Source of the DNA: Fagopyrum homotropicum
Lineage: Eukaryota > Streptophyta > Magnoliopsida > Caryophyllales > Polygonaceae
Length of the DNA: 64,000 nucleotides
Direction: 5' to 3'
Assembly: GCA_033239125.1 (NCBI GenBank)
Contig: BSWB01000004.1
Span: 123,017,235-123,081,234 of the forward strand
This document shows positions 34,766 to 45,513 of this stretch, in pieces. The first letter of the stretch is position 1. Each line of letters starts with the position of its first letter. Position numbers and translations under genes: made by a program. Under the pieces are notes generated by a model. That model did not search any database. It had not been told where the DNA came from and saw nothing but the letters and a program-made list of their open reading frames with translations.

Positions 34766-35617
34766 AGCGTATTATATTTCACCTTGCTTTTAGGTTAGCT
34801 CACAGGATTTTCAGTGAGACTCTTTTGGCGCGTACTGAGACGCCCCAGAAGGTCAGATAGGGGGAGCTTTTCAGCCTTTACTGCATGGTGACTAGAGGGA
34901 TCCCAGACTTTGGCTTGATGCTGGCAGAGGATCTGCACAGGATCAAGGCCAAGACGAAGGGAAATATCTGCTGCGGAGATGATCACTCGGAGGATACTGG
35001 TTCCCCGAGGACTTACTACGCCATATGTGGTGATGCCATGGGAGCCGACTACACCACAGGGGATCAGATGGTCACCCCAGTTCTCAGTGTATGATCCTCA
35101 CTATTGGCAGACTGCTTGGATCCCACTGATAGAGGATACGAGAGAGGAAGCAGTTGCCGCAGCTACACCAGCTTAGGAGGATGAGGTTGAGGATGCTAAT
35201 GATGAGGATGATGATAGGGATGGTGGAGTTCCTATGGATACAGGGACTGATACTGCTGGGACGAGTGTGCCGGTCATTGACTTAGACGATGACGATACTG
35301 AGACCGCGCCGGCTGCATCACCAGTCCGACCTGCTAGGCGTAGGGTACACCGACAGAGAGATCCGGAGGCTCACCGTCGGATCGATGATCTGACGGATCA
35401 GATGATAGACTCGTATGCTGCCCTTACTGTGGACATCCATGAGAGATTTGCTGACCAGCACCGAGAGTTCGATCGCATGACTCATCAGATGCTAGAGAGC
35501 CAACACTATCAGCGCCGGATGATGGAGATCCAGTTTCAGCAGACTATGGGTTATCCATTTGACCCATCCCATTATCCGTACATGCCACCACCACCGCCAC
35601 CGGATCGCAATCATTGA
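34766..35617 (+). pseudogene. Accessory ORF remnant, C-terminal part (D interior 2)
   Basis: Same structure as in interior 1, including the same junction to the primer site and the same frame change, so both lesions predate the array. It has its own stops (TAG at about 34858 and about 35173). In this copy the last coiled and proline-rich segment is open (35234-35617), ending in PPPPPPDRNH. Confidence 0.7.
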
Positions 35618-37054
35618 GAGCTTGCAAGTGTTTCTTTCTTTATTTATTATGCAGCTCAGCTATATGTCCGGTGAGTACTTTATTTTCTTTAGACTTATTC
35701 TGACCCACTAGGACAGTGTGTCCCAAGTATGGGGTGTTTATGTATTTTATTGACTTATGTGATGTATGACTCGACATTATCGGATATTTATGCTTTATTT
35801 TTCTTCTATGGTTTTATCTGAGATTACATGCATGCATACAGGTTATTTGATTGAGAAAACGTCAAAAACTAGTTTAGAAAAAAAAAATTTTGACCTCGAC
35901 CGGGACAGTTCTTGCTGAAAGAGGTACTTCACCTCGGTTGACCTAGAACACCTCGACCCCGAGGTGGTTTAACTGAGAGTTTTCGAAACGTTTTGTGCTT
36001 CTTATCTGGATATGATCTCAGTGAAGATCTTGTTTGCTGACTGGTTTTGAAATCTTTATATGTTTAAAAGGTTTTATGATATGTTTAAGTTGCTAAATGC
36101 TTTGTTTGAAATTTTTGGCATGTTTAATACTTTGTTTTTATCCAAATTATGTTGAATTTGAAGGTTGACACCGCAGGATAAGTTCTCTCACTTTCTTCCT
36201 GGAAAGACCAAGGCAATTCATTCTTCTCTCTTCTTCTTCTTGATCATGCTTAGCCCCTAATATACATTTTTGCCTCCCTTTACCTATCCGGGAATTCGGA
36301 AGTAAGCAAAGTGGTGAAGTAAAAGTTGAGAAGTTGGCTTGAAGTGAAAGTGTTAGAAAACAATAAATAGGTTTGGGGAAGTCAATCATGATGATGAGTA
36401 ACTCGGCACCATTCACATAGCCGGGTGTTTGTGTCTTGCCAAAGTCGGATTGAGCGATATTCCTAACGGGTCATGGTATGTGCATCAAGGGTTTGATGCA
36501 TCTCAAGAAATTGATGATTGTTGATTTCCTAGGCTTCGGTTATGTGCACCTCTGTCCATGCATCCCAAAAAGTAAAGTAAAAAAGAAAAAGTGTGAATTA
36601 AGCAAAGCTTATTGGTGGAAGATGTTGAAAGTCAAAGTGAAAGTGAAGTGATATCCTTTTCCCGAATTCTAGTATCACATTACCTTACATACATCCCTAC
36701 CCTACACGTTTCTTGTCCTTTCTTTTGGGAAGCCCTTGAGACCTCGAGCTTGTTGATTGACTTAGTGGTTTAAACTAGATTATACATGATTAATTTCGAT
36801 GATTATGATTTATTATGCATTCTAACATTTTATGCAAAGATGAACAACTTTCTCATATTTATAAAATGTTTTGATCATATTTTGATTTTAAATTCCATGA
36901 AGTATTCTCTTAGAGTGATCTATGATTGTAGCACACCATAAAAATATTTTTGAAAGACTTTTTCATTGATCTTTATGACTTATAATCCGTTCTATCTTGT
37001 ATTTTATATGCGGAACTTGTTTGGGGACAAGCAAGGGCTAAGTATGGGGTATTT
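35618..37054 (+). other. 3' non-coding part of D interior 2
   Basis: Same content as in interior 1: internal AAGTATGGGGTG at about 35728, a palindrome cluster (here CACCTCGACC interrupted by two extra C bases, about 35949), the conserved block at 36367-36467 and the terminal polypurine tract before 37055. Confidence 0.7.
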
Positions 37055-38804
37055 TGATAGCATGAATTATTGTCTATATTTTGGGACTTGTTTAGATGTT
37101 TTATCTACAATAATCTGCATGTTTGTATATATATTATGTTATTATATTGTCGTTTCATCTACCTTTGCGGGAATCGAGGTCTACACCTAGTTTTGCTGTA
37201 ATCGTAGGTAAAATGGCACGTTTTGCATCAAAAAGGAGTAAAAGGAGCTATGGAGTCACTGGAGCTACATTCAGGAACTTAAGGAAACATCCAGGAAGTA
37301 TAGCCATGGATTAGAGATTCACCTTGGACCAGATTTGAGAGATTTCACATTCAGTTGTGATTCACCTCGGTTGACTACAAAGTCACCTCGACCGAGGTGA
37401 TCCAAAGGAGTCGACTCAACCGAGGCGAACACCTGGGACGCGGCGAGAATATTCTATTCTTGGCTGAGATCTTTTATCTTTGGAAAGAGGATCTTATATT
37501 TTTGGGCTGAGTTCCTGGAAGGAAGAAGATAAGTTAGACCATATATTTTACCTATTTTTATGGGAAGAGATCTTTCTAAGATATCTTATCTTTGGAGAGT
37601 AATTTTCCTATAAAAAGGGTTGGATTTTCCACAAATCCACATCATGCTATACCACCGATTGTGTTTTATACACCACTGCAGCCATACTCTAGTTGAGAGA
37701 TTTGAAGAACCTTTTTGAAGGTTGAAGGAAGGAAGTCTATAGCTTTAATAGCTTTTGAAGAGTTTTTGTAAGATCATCTTAGATTCCCTTCTTTGGCGAT
37801 TGTCTTGTTGGATTTCTATCCAAGGAACGCTTGTTGGTTTTATAATTGATTCAGTTATTGAAGCCTTTCTCTTAAGGTTTTCTTGTTCAATTATTCTCTT
37901 TCTTCCCATATATTTAATTAATACTTTCATGATGATGAGTGGCTAATCTCTTTGTGTGATTCTAGGGTGATTGGCTGAAGGTTGTGGGAAAAACAATGAT
38001 AGAATGATCTTAATCACAGTAGGACCCTGAAAGTTCGAGTCTTTACCTTAACCCTAAGGCATCTCGCTCAGTCGATGAACATCTCGGCCGGGGTGGAATT
38101 TGGCTGACCGAGGTGACTTATCTGATCCGAAACTAAGAGTTAAGTGTTAGAGTTTGCCAAATCCTATTCTTATTACACCTTTCCTGGTTCAATGCAAGCC
38201 TAGGATGAGACTTACCCGGTAATTCCTTTGTTTGTTTACCTAAGATCATAAGTGTAGGTAATAAAGGTTTATCCTTTATTGGGGTTTGAGTGTGCTTTCA
38301 TCCCATCTTTGTGAGTTAGCCTGAGACTTACCCGGTAAAGGTTGATTCTATTCCCTTAGGTGGTGTGTTAGTTTGAGGTTATAGTTCTTTATCTTAATTC
38401 CTTGAGACTTACCCGGTAATAGGAGTTACGGTTTGGGATTAATGAGTAGTGAGACTTACCCGGTGATCTATTCACACTTTAGTAACACCTTCCCTTTGCA
38501 AAATCTCAGCTTTGTCCGCTTATCTTTAGATCTTGAGTTGGAACCACAACTAGATGCTTTAATCCCTAGAATTGCATATTTCCTTTATTGACTTTTATCA
38601 TCTTTGATTGTTTTAATTGCTTGTGGTTAGCAATTGCTAAAGCTTACCTATTCCGACTTTGTTTCACTAAGTCCCTATGATCGACCCCTGGAATTCCTTA
38701 CTTTTTACTACGATTGACCCGTACACTGCGGGTTCGCATCCTTGTTTTAAGCTTACATCTAGGGTTATAAATTTAAAGTTTGCACACACCATTTGGAGCG
38801 AACA
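37055..38804 (+). repeat. Element D LTR 3
   Basis: 1750 bp, same layout, followed by the TTAAC duplication. Main palindrome at 37383-37400. Confidence 0.88.
37609..37616 (+). promoter_or_regulatory. TATA box of D LTR 3
   Basis: TATAAAAA in the same context as in LTRs 1 and 2. Confidence 0.6.
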
Positions 38805-38809
38805 TTAAC
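38805..38809. repeat. Target site duplication TTAAC, right copy
   Basis: Follows the terminal GCGAACA of the third D LTR. It matches 28928-28932, and the PMD frame continues across the pair. Confidence 0.85.
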
Positions 38810-39800
38810 TCATCAAATGCATAATGCGGACTAGCGTGTAAGCACTTGAGTCCCAATAATGTCAAATGTCTCGCACAACCAAAACATGCGGTCAGAAGAG
38901 GTGAACGTTGTCAATAGAGCATCCCCATAAATTCTCAAGCCCATGATAATAGCAGCATCATGGAGAATAATGGTCATCTCACCCCCATGAAAGGTGAAAA
39001 TTGTTAGTCTCTAGATGTCATCTCTCTACAAATGCATGGATTAATGGATGATCAACACCGAAGAACGAGACACTAAGTAGATCAGTCAAACCACTCTGTG
39101 ATGCGAGCCCAAACCACGATGTGTGGTCCTCCATATCCCAATATGATATCCACTAGGTAAGAATCTGATAAGGTTCAATTGCTTGAGTATAGTAATCGGC
39201 TTCTTAAAATCCTCTTTCATAAATAAATTTACAATTATTTAAACATTTCATTAATTTATACGGTAAAAAAGACTTACAAATATGATCAAGTTATTTACCT
39301 CGTCCATCCAAATACCGCAAGTCCGGTGACCAGAATAGCATGTCAACACGCCTCCAATCAAGAGAGCCCCGTGTCAGGAACAATGTGGTCTCGATCGGCA
39401 ACCGAACCTGCTGATCTAGAAGTAGGCACCACAAGCCCGTAAGCTGGGATCTTTGAATGCTCATCATTTCGGATATATGCATGCTCGTCAATTAGAATCT
39501 CTAATGTTGAGCGGCAATAGCAACATCGTCAAGTGGGATATGTGGTTGTCTAGACGAAGTCTGAATGAGATCCACATCCTCCTCCTCAAACTCAAATTGA
39601 TATAATGGATCGGGTAATGCCTTTACTCGTGCATCCGAAGATGGCTCGGAAGATGACGATCTAAGTGACCGAGAAAACTAAATCGGTGTCTAAACCGATA
39701 TGGACTTCGGGTTTATAGCCTGAGACGCACTATCTTGACCACCTTTGTGAGCTCTACAAACCGAGGCCGTAGGACGCTTCCTCTACATTGCCTCTAATAT
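38810..39800 (-). pseudogene. Plant mobile domain (PMD) protein remnant, N-terminal part
   Basis: On the minus strand, 38998-38925 reads FTFHGGEMTIILHDAAIIMGLRI, the characteristic opening block of the PMD domain, then YGDALLTTF. Further upstream are WRRVDMLFWSPDLRY (about 39350) and an acidic leader. An intron-like gap lies at about 39140-39290. In-frame stops (for example after KSISV, about 39690) show decay. A possible first exon with ATG is at about 40392-40330 (MDEDGDDGRPFHKRKHTEME, followed by GTAAAC). Confidence 0.7.
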
Positions 39801-40535
39801 ATGACACCGAAATAAATATATTAAATTTTATATTATATACAATATTCATTTCTACCTGATTAAATTTAATACAATTAATTTTATACCTTTTATTTTAATA
39901 TAATTAATTTATAGTTTTAATGAAACTAAATTAAATAAAATTAATTAAGTGTAACTGATTGTATACATTTAATAAAATTTATTTAATTATAAATTAATTT
40001 TATTAATTTTAGATATATAATTCAATATAATTCATTATTAAATTCCTGATGCGCAACACAAGTGACACGTGCATCTGGAATGCGTGTGAGTGGCTGACAC
40101 GCATTCCGAATGCGCGTTAGGCACTATTCATCTACCTCGAAAATCCTCCATTGCATATCATCGACAATTCCAGATGTCGATCTCAAATTACTCTATTCCA
40201 ACATAATCTACTCAATTCAACATAATCTAATCTAAACAAACTCAATTCAAACATAACCAAATCACGTTGGAGATATTCTAACCTAAAAAAATCAAACCGT
40301 AAAAACTCGTAATCGGAATTCTTGGTTTACCTCCATCTCAGTGTGTTTTCTCTTGTGGAAGGGCCGTCCATCATCACCATCTTCATCCATTTTCAGGATG
40401 ATCTCAAACTCTCTTCGCTTTGAACTTCGCTCTCTCGTTAGGAGATGTTGATTGCGGTTGTCGTTTCGTTTGCTTGTGATAGATGCTAATTGCGGCTGCT
40501 TGTTGTAGATTTTTATCTGACGCACACCCACAATG
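39801..40535. other. AT-rich stretch and possible PMD first exon
   Basis: 39801-40030 is extremely AT-rich, with nothing recognisable. 40030-40140 contains several GCATTC/GAATGC-type palindromes. A short open frame on the minus strand at about 40392-40330 may be the first PMD exon. Otherwise nothing seen. Confidence 0.4.
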
Positions 40536-40625
40536 CGTATCCGTCGCGGATCCGCAATGCGTCTACGCGTCAGTTTTGGCGCACATTCACAATGCGGAAC
40601 CGTGGCGCATTCGAAATGCGCTTCA
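40536..40625 (-). repeat. Right terminal-like motif of a possible PMD-carrying element
   Basis: TCGCGGATCCGCAAT (40544-40558) and GGCGCATTCGAAATGCGC (40604-40621) are inverted counterparts of the motifs at 27104-27118 and 27067-27084. Additional AATGCG boxes lie between them. Confidence 0.5.
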
Positions 40626-41614
40626 CGTTGGCGTTTGTAAATCTATCGTCGTGCCTTTAGAAGTTCCGTTTGTAAATATAAAAATGGTGAATTTCCGAAA
40701 CCATATGTTAAATAGAGATATTTTAACAAATCACCCGTTATTCCTACCAAAAAAAACAAATCACCCGTTATTTTCATTATTACAGAAACCACCCTTTAAT
40801 AACGACTTTGTTACTAAAACAACACCTCCCTCGCATTTCCTTTCTGTTTTTTGTTAATAGGGCCCACTTTTCTAGATTTTAATAGTTTTTCTCTCTGAAC
40901 CTTAAACCTATTACATAAACATTTTAACTTAGAACCGAACCGTTTTTTTAAAAGAAAGAACCAAGTTTTAAAAACCATATACTCAAACTCGCACCATCTT
41001 CGTCAAATACCTCCCTCTTCATTCTTAAAAAATATGTGTCCAAAAAATCAAAACTCAAATTCAAATCCAAAATAAGATCCTAATTGTTCAAAGTTCATTG
41101 AGGTTTGTTGAAGTTCGTTGGGTGAAACCCATTCGTTCGTTTGGAACAACATTATGGTTGAAGATGAGTTTGATTTATGCTTATTTTATTTGTGGTTTAG
41201 TTCTCTGGTAGACTTTGGTTGTTATTTGTGGTTTAGTCCAAGTTATGCTTTTTTTTTACTATAGTTGTGTTTGTCATTTATTGTTCAATTCAGTTTCTAA
41301 ACATGCTTGACATTGTTCTCAGTTTAATATTGAGTTTGATGGAATATATGTGAACTCAATTCTTTATTATGTTGTTGGATTTATTGACTCAATTTATTTA
41401 TTTAATAATGTCTCGTATCAATGAATTTGTTTTCTTGTTGGCTTTATTGACTAAATGAAGTTGAGATATTTATGTCTTTATTGTATTATAGTTTGTGGAA
41501 TTTGTTTTATTTCAGCTCCGTTCAAAAGTATGTGTCATTTGACCCAACATCACATAGCCCTCAATTTTTTTGGGTCTCGAACTACTTATTTTTAGTTGGT
41601 TTATATCACAATAG
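40626..41614. other. Intergenic, no gene seen
   Basis: AT-rich. It includes a short tandem (AAACAAATCACCCGTTATT, twice, about 40725-40772). No coding similarity that I recognise. It ends at the TG of the element B LTR. Confidence 0.5.
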
Positions 41615-42026
41615 TGTAACACCCCAAATTTTGTGTGTGTTTTCGATATTTATTTATTTTCCGACTTCGATCGATATTTTTATTAGCTTTAAATATTTTA
41701 TTAAAAGTATTTTACGATGTAAAATATCTTTTCCGAGTTTATTTATATCTTTGATATGTTCACGTATATCCATATTATTATTTTTGGGAAAAGTTGGGAA
41801 AGTTTTCCGATTCGGAAATTCCGTTCCGAACGCCTTTGGATCGAGTTCACTCTTTACTCTTTTCCTTTTTATCAGTTTACTTTTTTATTTTTTATTTTTT
41901 TCCTTTTCTTTTATTTCCTTTCTTTCTCTTCCTTCCCTCTTTTCTGCCCAGTGGTGAGCGTCTGACCCCGACTCCTCGATCCTTCGTTCCCCTGTTGTGC
42001 AACCTTCCCTCACACTCAACCTTCTC

Positions 42027-42030
<4 letters not shown>

Positions 42031-42067
<37 letters not shown>
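42031..42067. repeat. CT microsatellite
   Basis: About 18 CT units inside the 5' LTR of element B. The 3' LTR has only about four to five at the same place (near 62576), so it expanded after insertion. Confidence 0.9.
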
Positions 42068-42069
<2 letters not shown>

Positions 42070-43650
42070 GCAACTCATTTCTCTACAACAACAAGTAGAT
42101 CCCGAGCTCTCCTTCCCTCACCTTCTCTGGATAGCGACGCTGCCGGAAGCGAAGAAGATCTAGCCGCCTCTGTTGCCGCCGACTGGGCCGCCTTCACATC
42201 TTCTACAGCCACAAGGAGTCGCCGGAAATCATCCCTGCCACCTGTGGTCTCCTCTGTCGAGCCCTCCTGTACGTTGGCAGTTTTCTTCCCTCGTCTTCAC
42301 CTCTGGAACGAGCCACAACCGCCAACATGGTGCCACCGCGCCGCCGCTAATGGGCCACCAGAAGCCGGGGAGGCCTCTACGCAACCCTCCTCTGCCACCG
42401 CTCCTCTCCCCTACCTCGCAAGCCTGCCTAGCCGCCGCCCTGTGTGTGTTCAGAGGTTGAAAAAAAATCCTTTAGGGTTAATTACAATCGCCCCCCCTAT
42501 TTGGTGTAATTGCAAAATGAGCCCATTATTTAGTAATTGTAGTTTTGGCCCTTGTTTTGAGTTTATGCAAATATGCCCTGCAGATTTAATTATGGATTTT
42601 GGCCCAAAGTTTTATTACGGATTATAACCATAGTTTTGGATTGTGTTTTGCCCCGGAAAAACGGTTGAGCGGTTTTTGTTATCCTTTGATTATGATGTTG
42701 TTGGAGATTGCTCGGAAAATATAATTGCGGATTTTGAATTGAGTTTCGGTTCAAATTGTAATTTCTGGTTATGACCAAGTTGCTAGATTCCTGTATTTTG
42801 CCCGGGAGAGTTTTACGAGTTTTAACATTGGCTTTTGGGAAACGAGTTTCCGTAAACCCATATATTTTAAATGTTCCGTTCAAATTTAGCATATAAGCTA
42901 AATTTACTTAGCTTTGGTGATAGGATCGGGAGCGCTCGATAAAGGCCCAACGAACCCATACTCGACAATCGTCGATCAACTTCCACCTTTGACCCCGAGT
43001 GAGTACCTTTCTCGATCTAGTTATGTTTAGTAGTATCATGCTAGGATTTGATCTAGCATAATTTAGAGTGAATACCAAGTAGTGGTTATGGACCTTAGGT
43101 GAGTGTTTGAGGATTGTGAAATGTTTTAAGGCTTGAGGTGTTGATTTTATCTTGTGAGGTTGTTTATGGCTTTAAGTTGTATGTTGAGCTTGTGAGAATT
43201 TAGGGGTTGAGGTTGTATGGTTGTTGAGGTTGTGAACTAGAACGAGAGTATCCTAGCATGTGTTGTGATGGTTATGATCTTGTGAGATTGTGAGGACTAG
43301 GAGTTTGTTATCCTAGCATGGTTGTGGTTTATGATCTTGCGAGATCATTGAGACTAGAAGTCTAAGGATTTCAAGCATGTGAGAGAGATGTTGTTTGTGT
43401 GCCTTGTTTTGACTAGGCGTTGAGTGCCTTCCTACGGGAAGTTGAGAGCGGTGGTTAGCGGGATTATCTTTGGGACAAGGTAAGTCTCCGGACTTACTTA
43501 GCTAGTATTCCTTGTATTGGCATTGATGTGTGTTTGGTGGTGTGTGTTTATTCTTTATTGTTTATAACAACTAAACCGGTAATAGGACCACCGACCTTAT
43601 ATTATTTTGGCCCAAGTGTATGATAACGGGCGGTGACATCATCTGCCTAG

Positions 43651-43655
43651 CTCTT
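43651..43655. repeat. Target site duplication CTCTT, left copy
   Basis: Precedes the TG of element C and recurs at 56882-56886. Counted once, it gives CTAGCTCTTGCTAGAGTCTA, as in the uninterrupted related LTR of element A. Confidence 0.9.
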
Positions 43656-45412
43656 TGTTAGCATGAAATATTGTGATATTTTAGGCACGTTTTCTAAACG
43701 TATTTGATTCATATTGATAGTCTTTGATTGAACTTTGTGCATATGTGAGCTAGTATTACCTATATTGTCGATATGGATGTCTACACTAGTTCTATGTTGA
43801 TTATAGGTGATTTGGAGCTATTTTCGAACGGAATCGAGCAAAGGAGAGTTGAGTTGATATGTCCACGAATTGAGGACATTCTTTGGAAGCAAATTGGAGT
43901 TTTACTTGAGGAATGCACGAGTTTAGGGAAGAATCACGTTCTTGCCCTAAACCACGCCCTAAAATACGGCCGTATTACATTCCACGTTCAATTCCACGAC
44001 CGTGGATTTGGAGTCAGAAATTCATGTTCATTCCAGGGGATTACACGGCCGTGGAACATATGTTGCAAACCGTATTTGTTTCCACGCTCTAAATTACGGT
44101 CGTGGAACACTTCCACGACCGTGATCTTGGCGAATCTTTTCGCCACACTTTGAAGCCACGATCTTTTAAAGATTGGGCCGGGCCGACATTTTGCCCTACA
44201 CTATAAAAAGACGGACGAAGCAAGATTCCGTCACCTTCGCTACCCCGTTTACCCTCATTCATCACCGCGGAGGCACGCATACACTTCGCTTAGCTTGCTT
44301 GGAATTATTGACATCTCTTTGAAGAGATCGAAGTTCGTGTTTGGAATTCCTCTAATCTCGCACTTTTGGTGGAGATTGCTGTTGAGATCTCCGGATTGGC
44401 GGAAGATCGAAGTTCTTGGAAGATTTTGCAAGAAGATCTCTCTTCTTGATTAGGTTTGATTTGGAAAACGGATTGACATCCCGTTTTCTCTTCTTTCCTA
44501 AGGTGGTGATTGTTTGTTTTACTTTGAATCTTTTGACATTACTTGTTCTCTTTGTGACTTTGAGATTGAATTGAAGATTATTGAAAGTTCTTGAAAGTTT
44601 TCATCTTTTTATCTTTTAATTCTTGAATTGATATCAACATGACTGTTATTGGCTAAAAACCCTTAACAATTCTAAGGTGAAGGGTTGATAGTTGTGGCTT
44701 AGATGATGATAGATCGATCGCAAACAGATTAGACCCTGAGAGTTAGAGAATTATCGCCGACAACCCTAAATTACGGCCTGTTCTTGAGTCCACGGCCGTG
44801 GAACCTCAAGAACTAACCTTGATTTCCCTTAAGTCTACGAACCTGCTTTTACTTTAATCTAAAGTTAAAGATTTGCTTTAGCTTAGTTTAGGCTTGCCTT
44901 TTCTAGGTGGTAGTGAAGCCTCAACAACCTCTACCTCGATTGTGAGTGTCACAACCTCAATCGGTTAAGTTGGTCTTGATCCTTAGGTTATAAGTTTGGG
45001 TATTTGACACTAATTCTCGTCTCTAGAATCCTTCTATATTGAGCCTCAACAACCTGTATAGAGAGTGCCTTGTAGGTGAGTTATATAAGGTTTTTGGAAC
45101 TTCACCGTACGATTACCTTACATTAGTATACCTTTGCATATCTCAACTCTGTCTTTACATCATTAAGTATATCTTGAATCGATTACCACAGCTGGACACC
45201 TGGATCTTTAGGATTGTTGTTTTCCCAATATTTGCAAAACTCCCATATTTGCTTGCTTGATAATCTGCAATCGAGTTCGTTCCCCCCAAATCCCTGTGTT
45301 CGATACTCTGGAATTCTTGCTTAACTATATCGATCCGTACACTGCGGGTTCGCTGCTTGATTCTAGTTTTATAAATTTAAAACTTGTTTGCACACACCTC
45401 TAGGGGCGAACA
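43656..45412 (+). repeat. 5' LTR of element C
   Basis: TGTTAGCATGAAAT...GGGGCGAACA. A promoter-side palindrome cluster lies at 43963-44124 (AATACGGCCGTATT, TCCACGACCGTGGA, CACGGCCGTG and two half-inverted copies), a TATA box at 44202 and a leader-side cluster at about 44767-44818. AGCCTCAACAACCT occurs twice (44917 and 45042). Small frames here are not genes. Confidence 0.92.
44202..44209 (+). promoter_or_regulatory. TATA box of C 5' LTR
   Basis: TATAAAAA about 80 bases downstream of the last palindrome of the promoter-side cluster. The U3/R boundary is expected shortly after it. Confidence 0.65.
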
Positions 45413-45418
45413 AGTTTT

Positions 45419-45435
45419 TGGCGCCGTTGCCGGGG
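45419..45435 (+). other. Primer binding site, tRNA-Asp (element C)
   Basis: TGGCGCCGTTGCCGGGG, 6 bases after the LTR, is an exact complement of the plant tRNA-Asp(GTC) 3' end including CCA. Confidence 0.9.
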
Positions 45436-45513
45436 ATTTGGTTTAGGCCGAATCCGGTAGCCAGTTGTCAAGCTTGGGAGCTTGCTCTCGTTATTTGATA
45501 TCTCTTTGAGTGC

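Larger units (their letters stand above)
28933..38804 (+). mobile_element. Element D: Athila-like LTR-internal-LTR-internal-LTR array
   Basis: Three LTRs of exactly 1750 bp (28933-30682, 32993-34742, 37055-38804) alternate with two interiors of 2310 and 2312 bp. Only the outer ends have a target duplication (TTAAC), so this is one insertion that became a tandem array, by unequal recombination or by integration of a tandem DNA form. The primer site matches the tRNA-Asp type used by Athila elements. The interiors have no gag, protease, RT or integrase, only the C-terminal part of an accessory ORF and a conserved 3' block. D is therefore a non-autonomous family. By hand LTR 1 and LTR 2 differ at about 25 positions. 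Confidence 0.88.
41615..43655 (+). repeat. 5' LTR of element B, left part
   Basis: Matches the 3' LTR from 62158 on. A long open frame at 41794-42627 comes from a C-rich segment and the CT run and is disrupted in the 3' LTR, so I do not treat it as a gene. The part continues into ATCTGCCTAGCTCTT, where element C is inserted. Confidence 0.85.

Noticed and set aside
28933..38804. Three separate insertions of D (two full elements plus a solo LTR)
   Set aside because: Only the outermost ends have a target duplication, and the LTRs abut the interiors with no host sequence between them.
27890..39800. PMD gene as a functional host gene
   Set aside because: In-frame stops on both sides and a 9.9-kb retrotransposon insertion in the domain.
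41794..42627. 277-codon open frame in the 5' LTR of element B
   Set aside because: Made of low-complexity C-rich and CT-repeat sequence; the matching region of the 3' LTR (62340-63030) is broken into several frames.
44089..44280. Minus-strand frame in the C LTR, repeated at 55558-55749
   Set aside because: It spans the TATA box and palindromes, so it is an LTR shadow.
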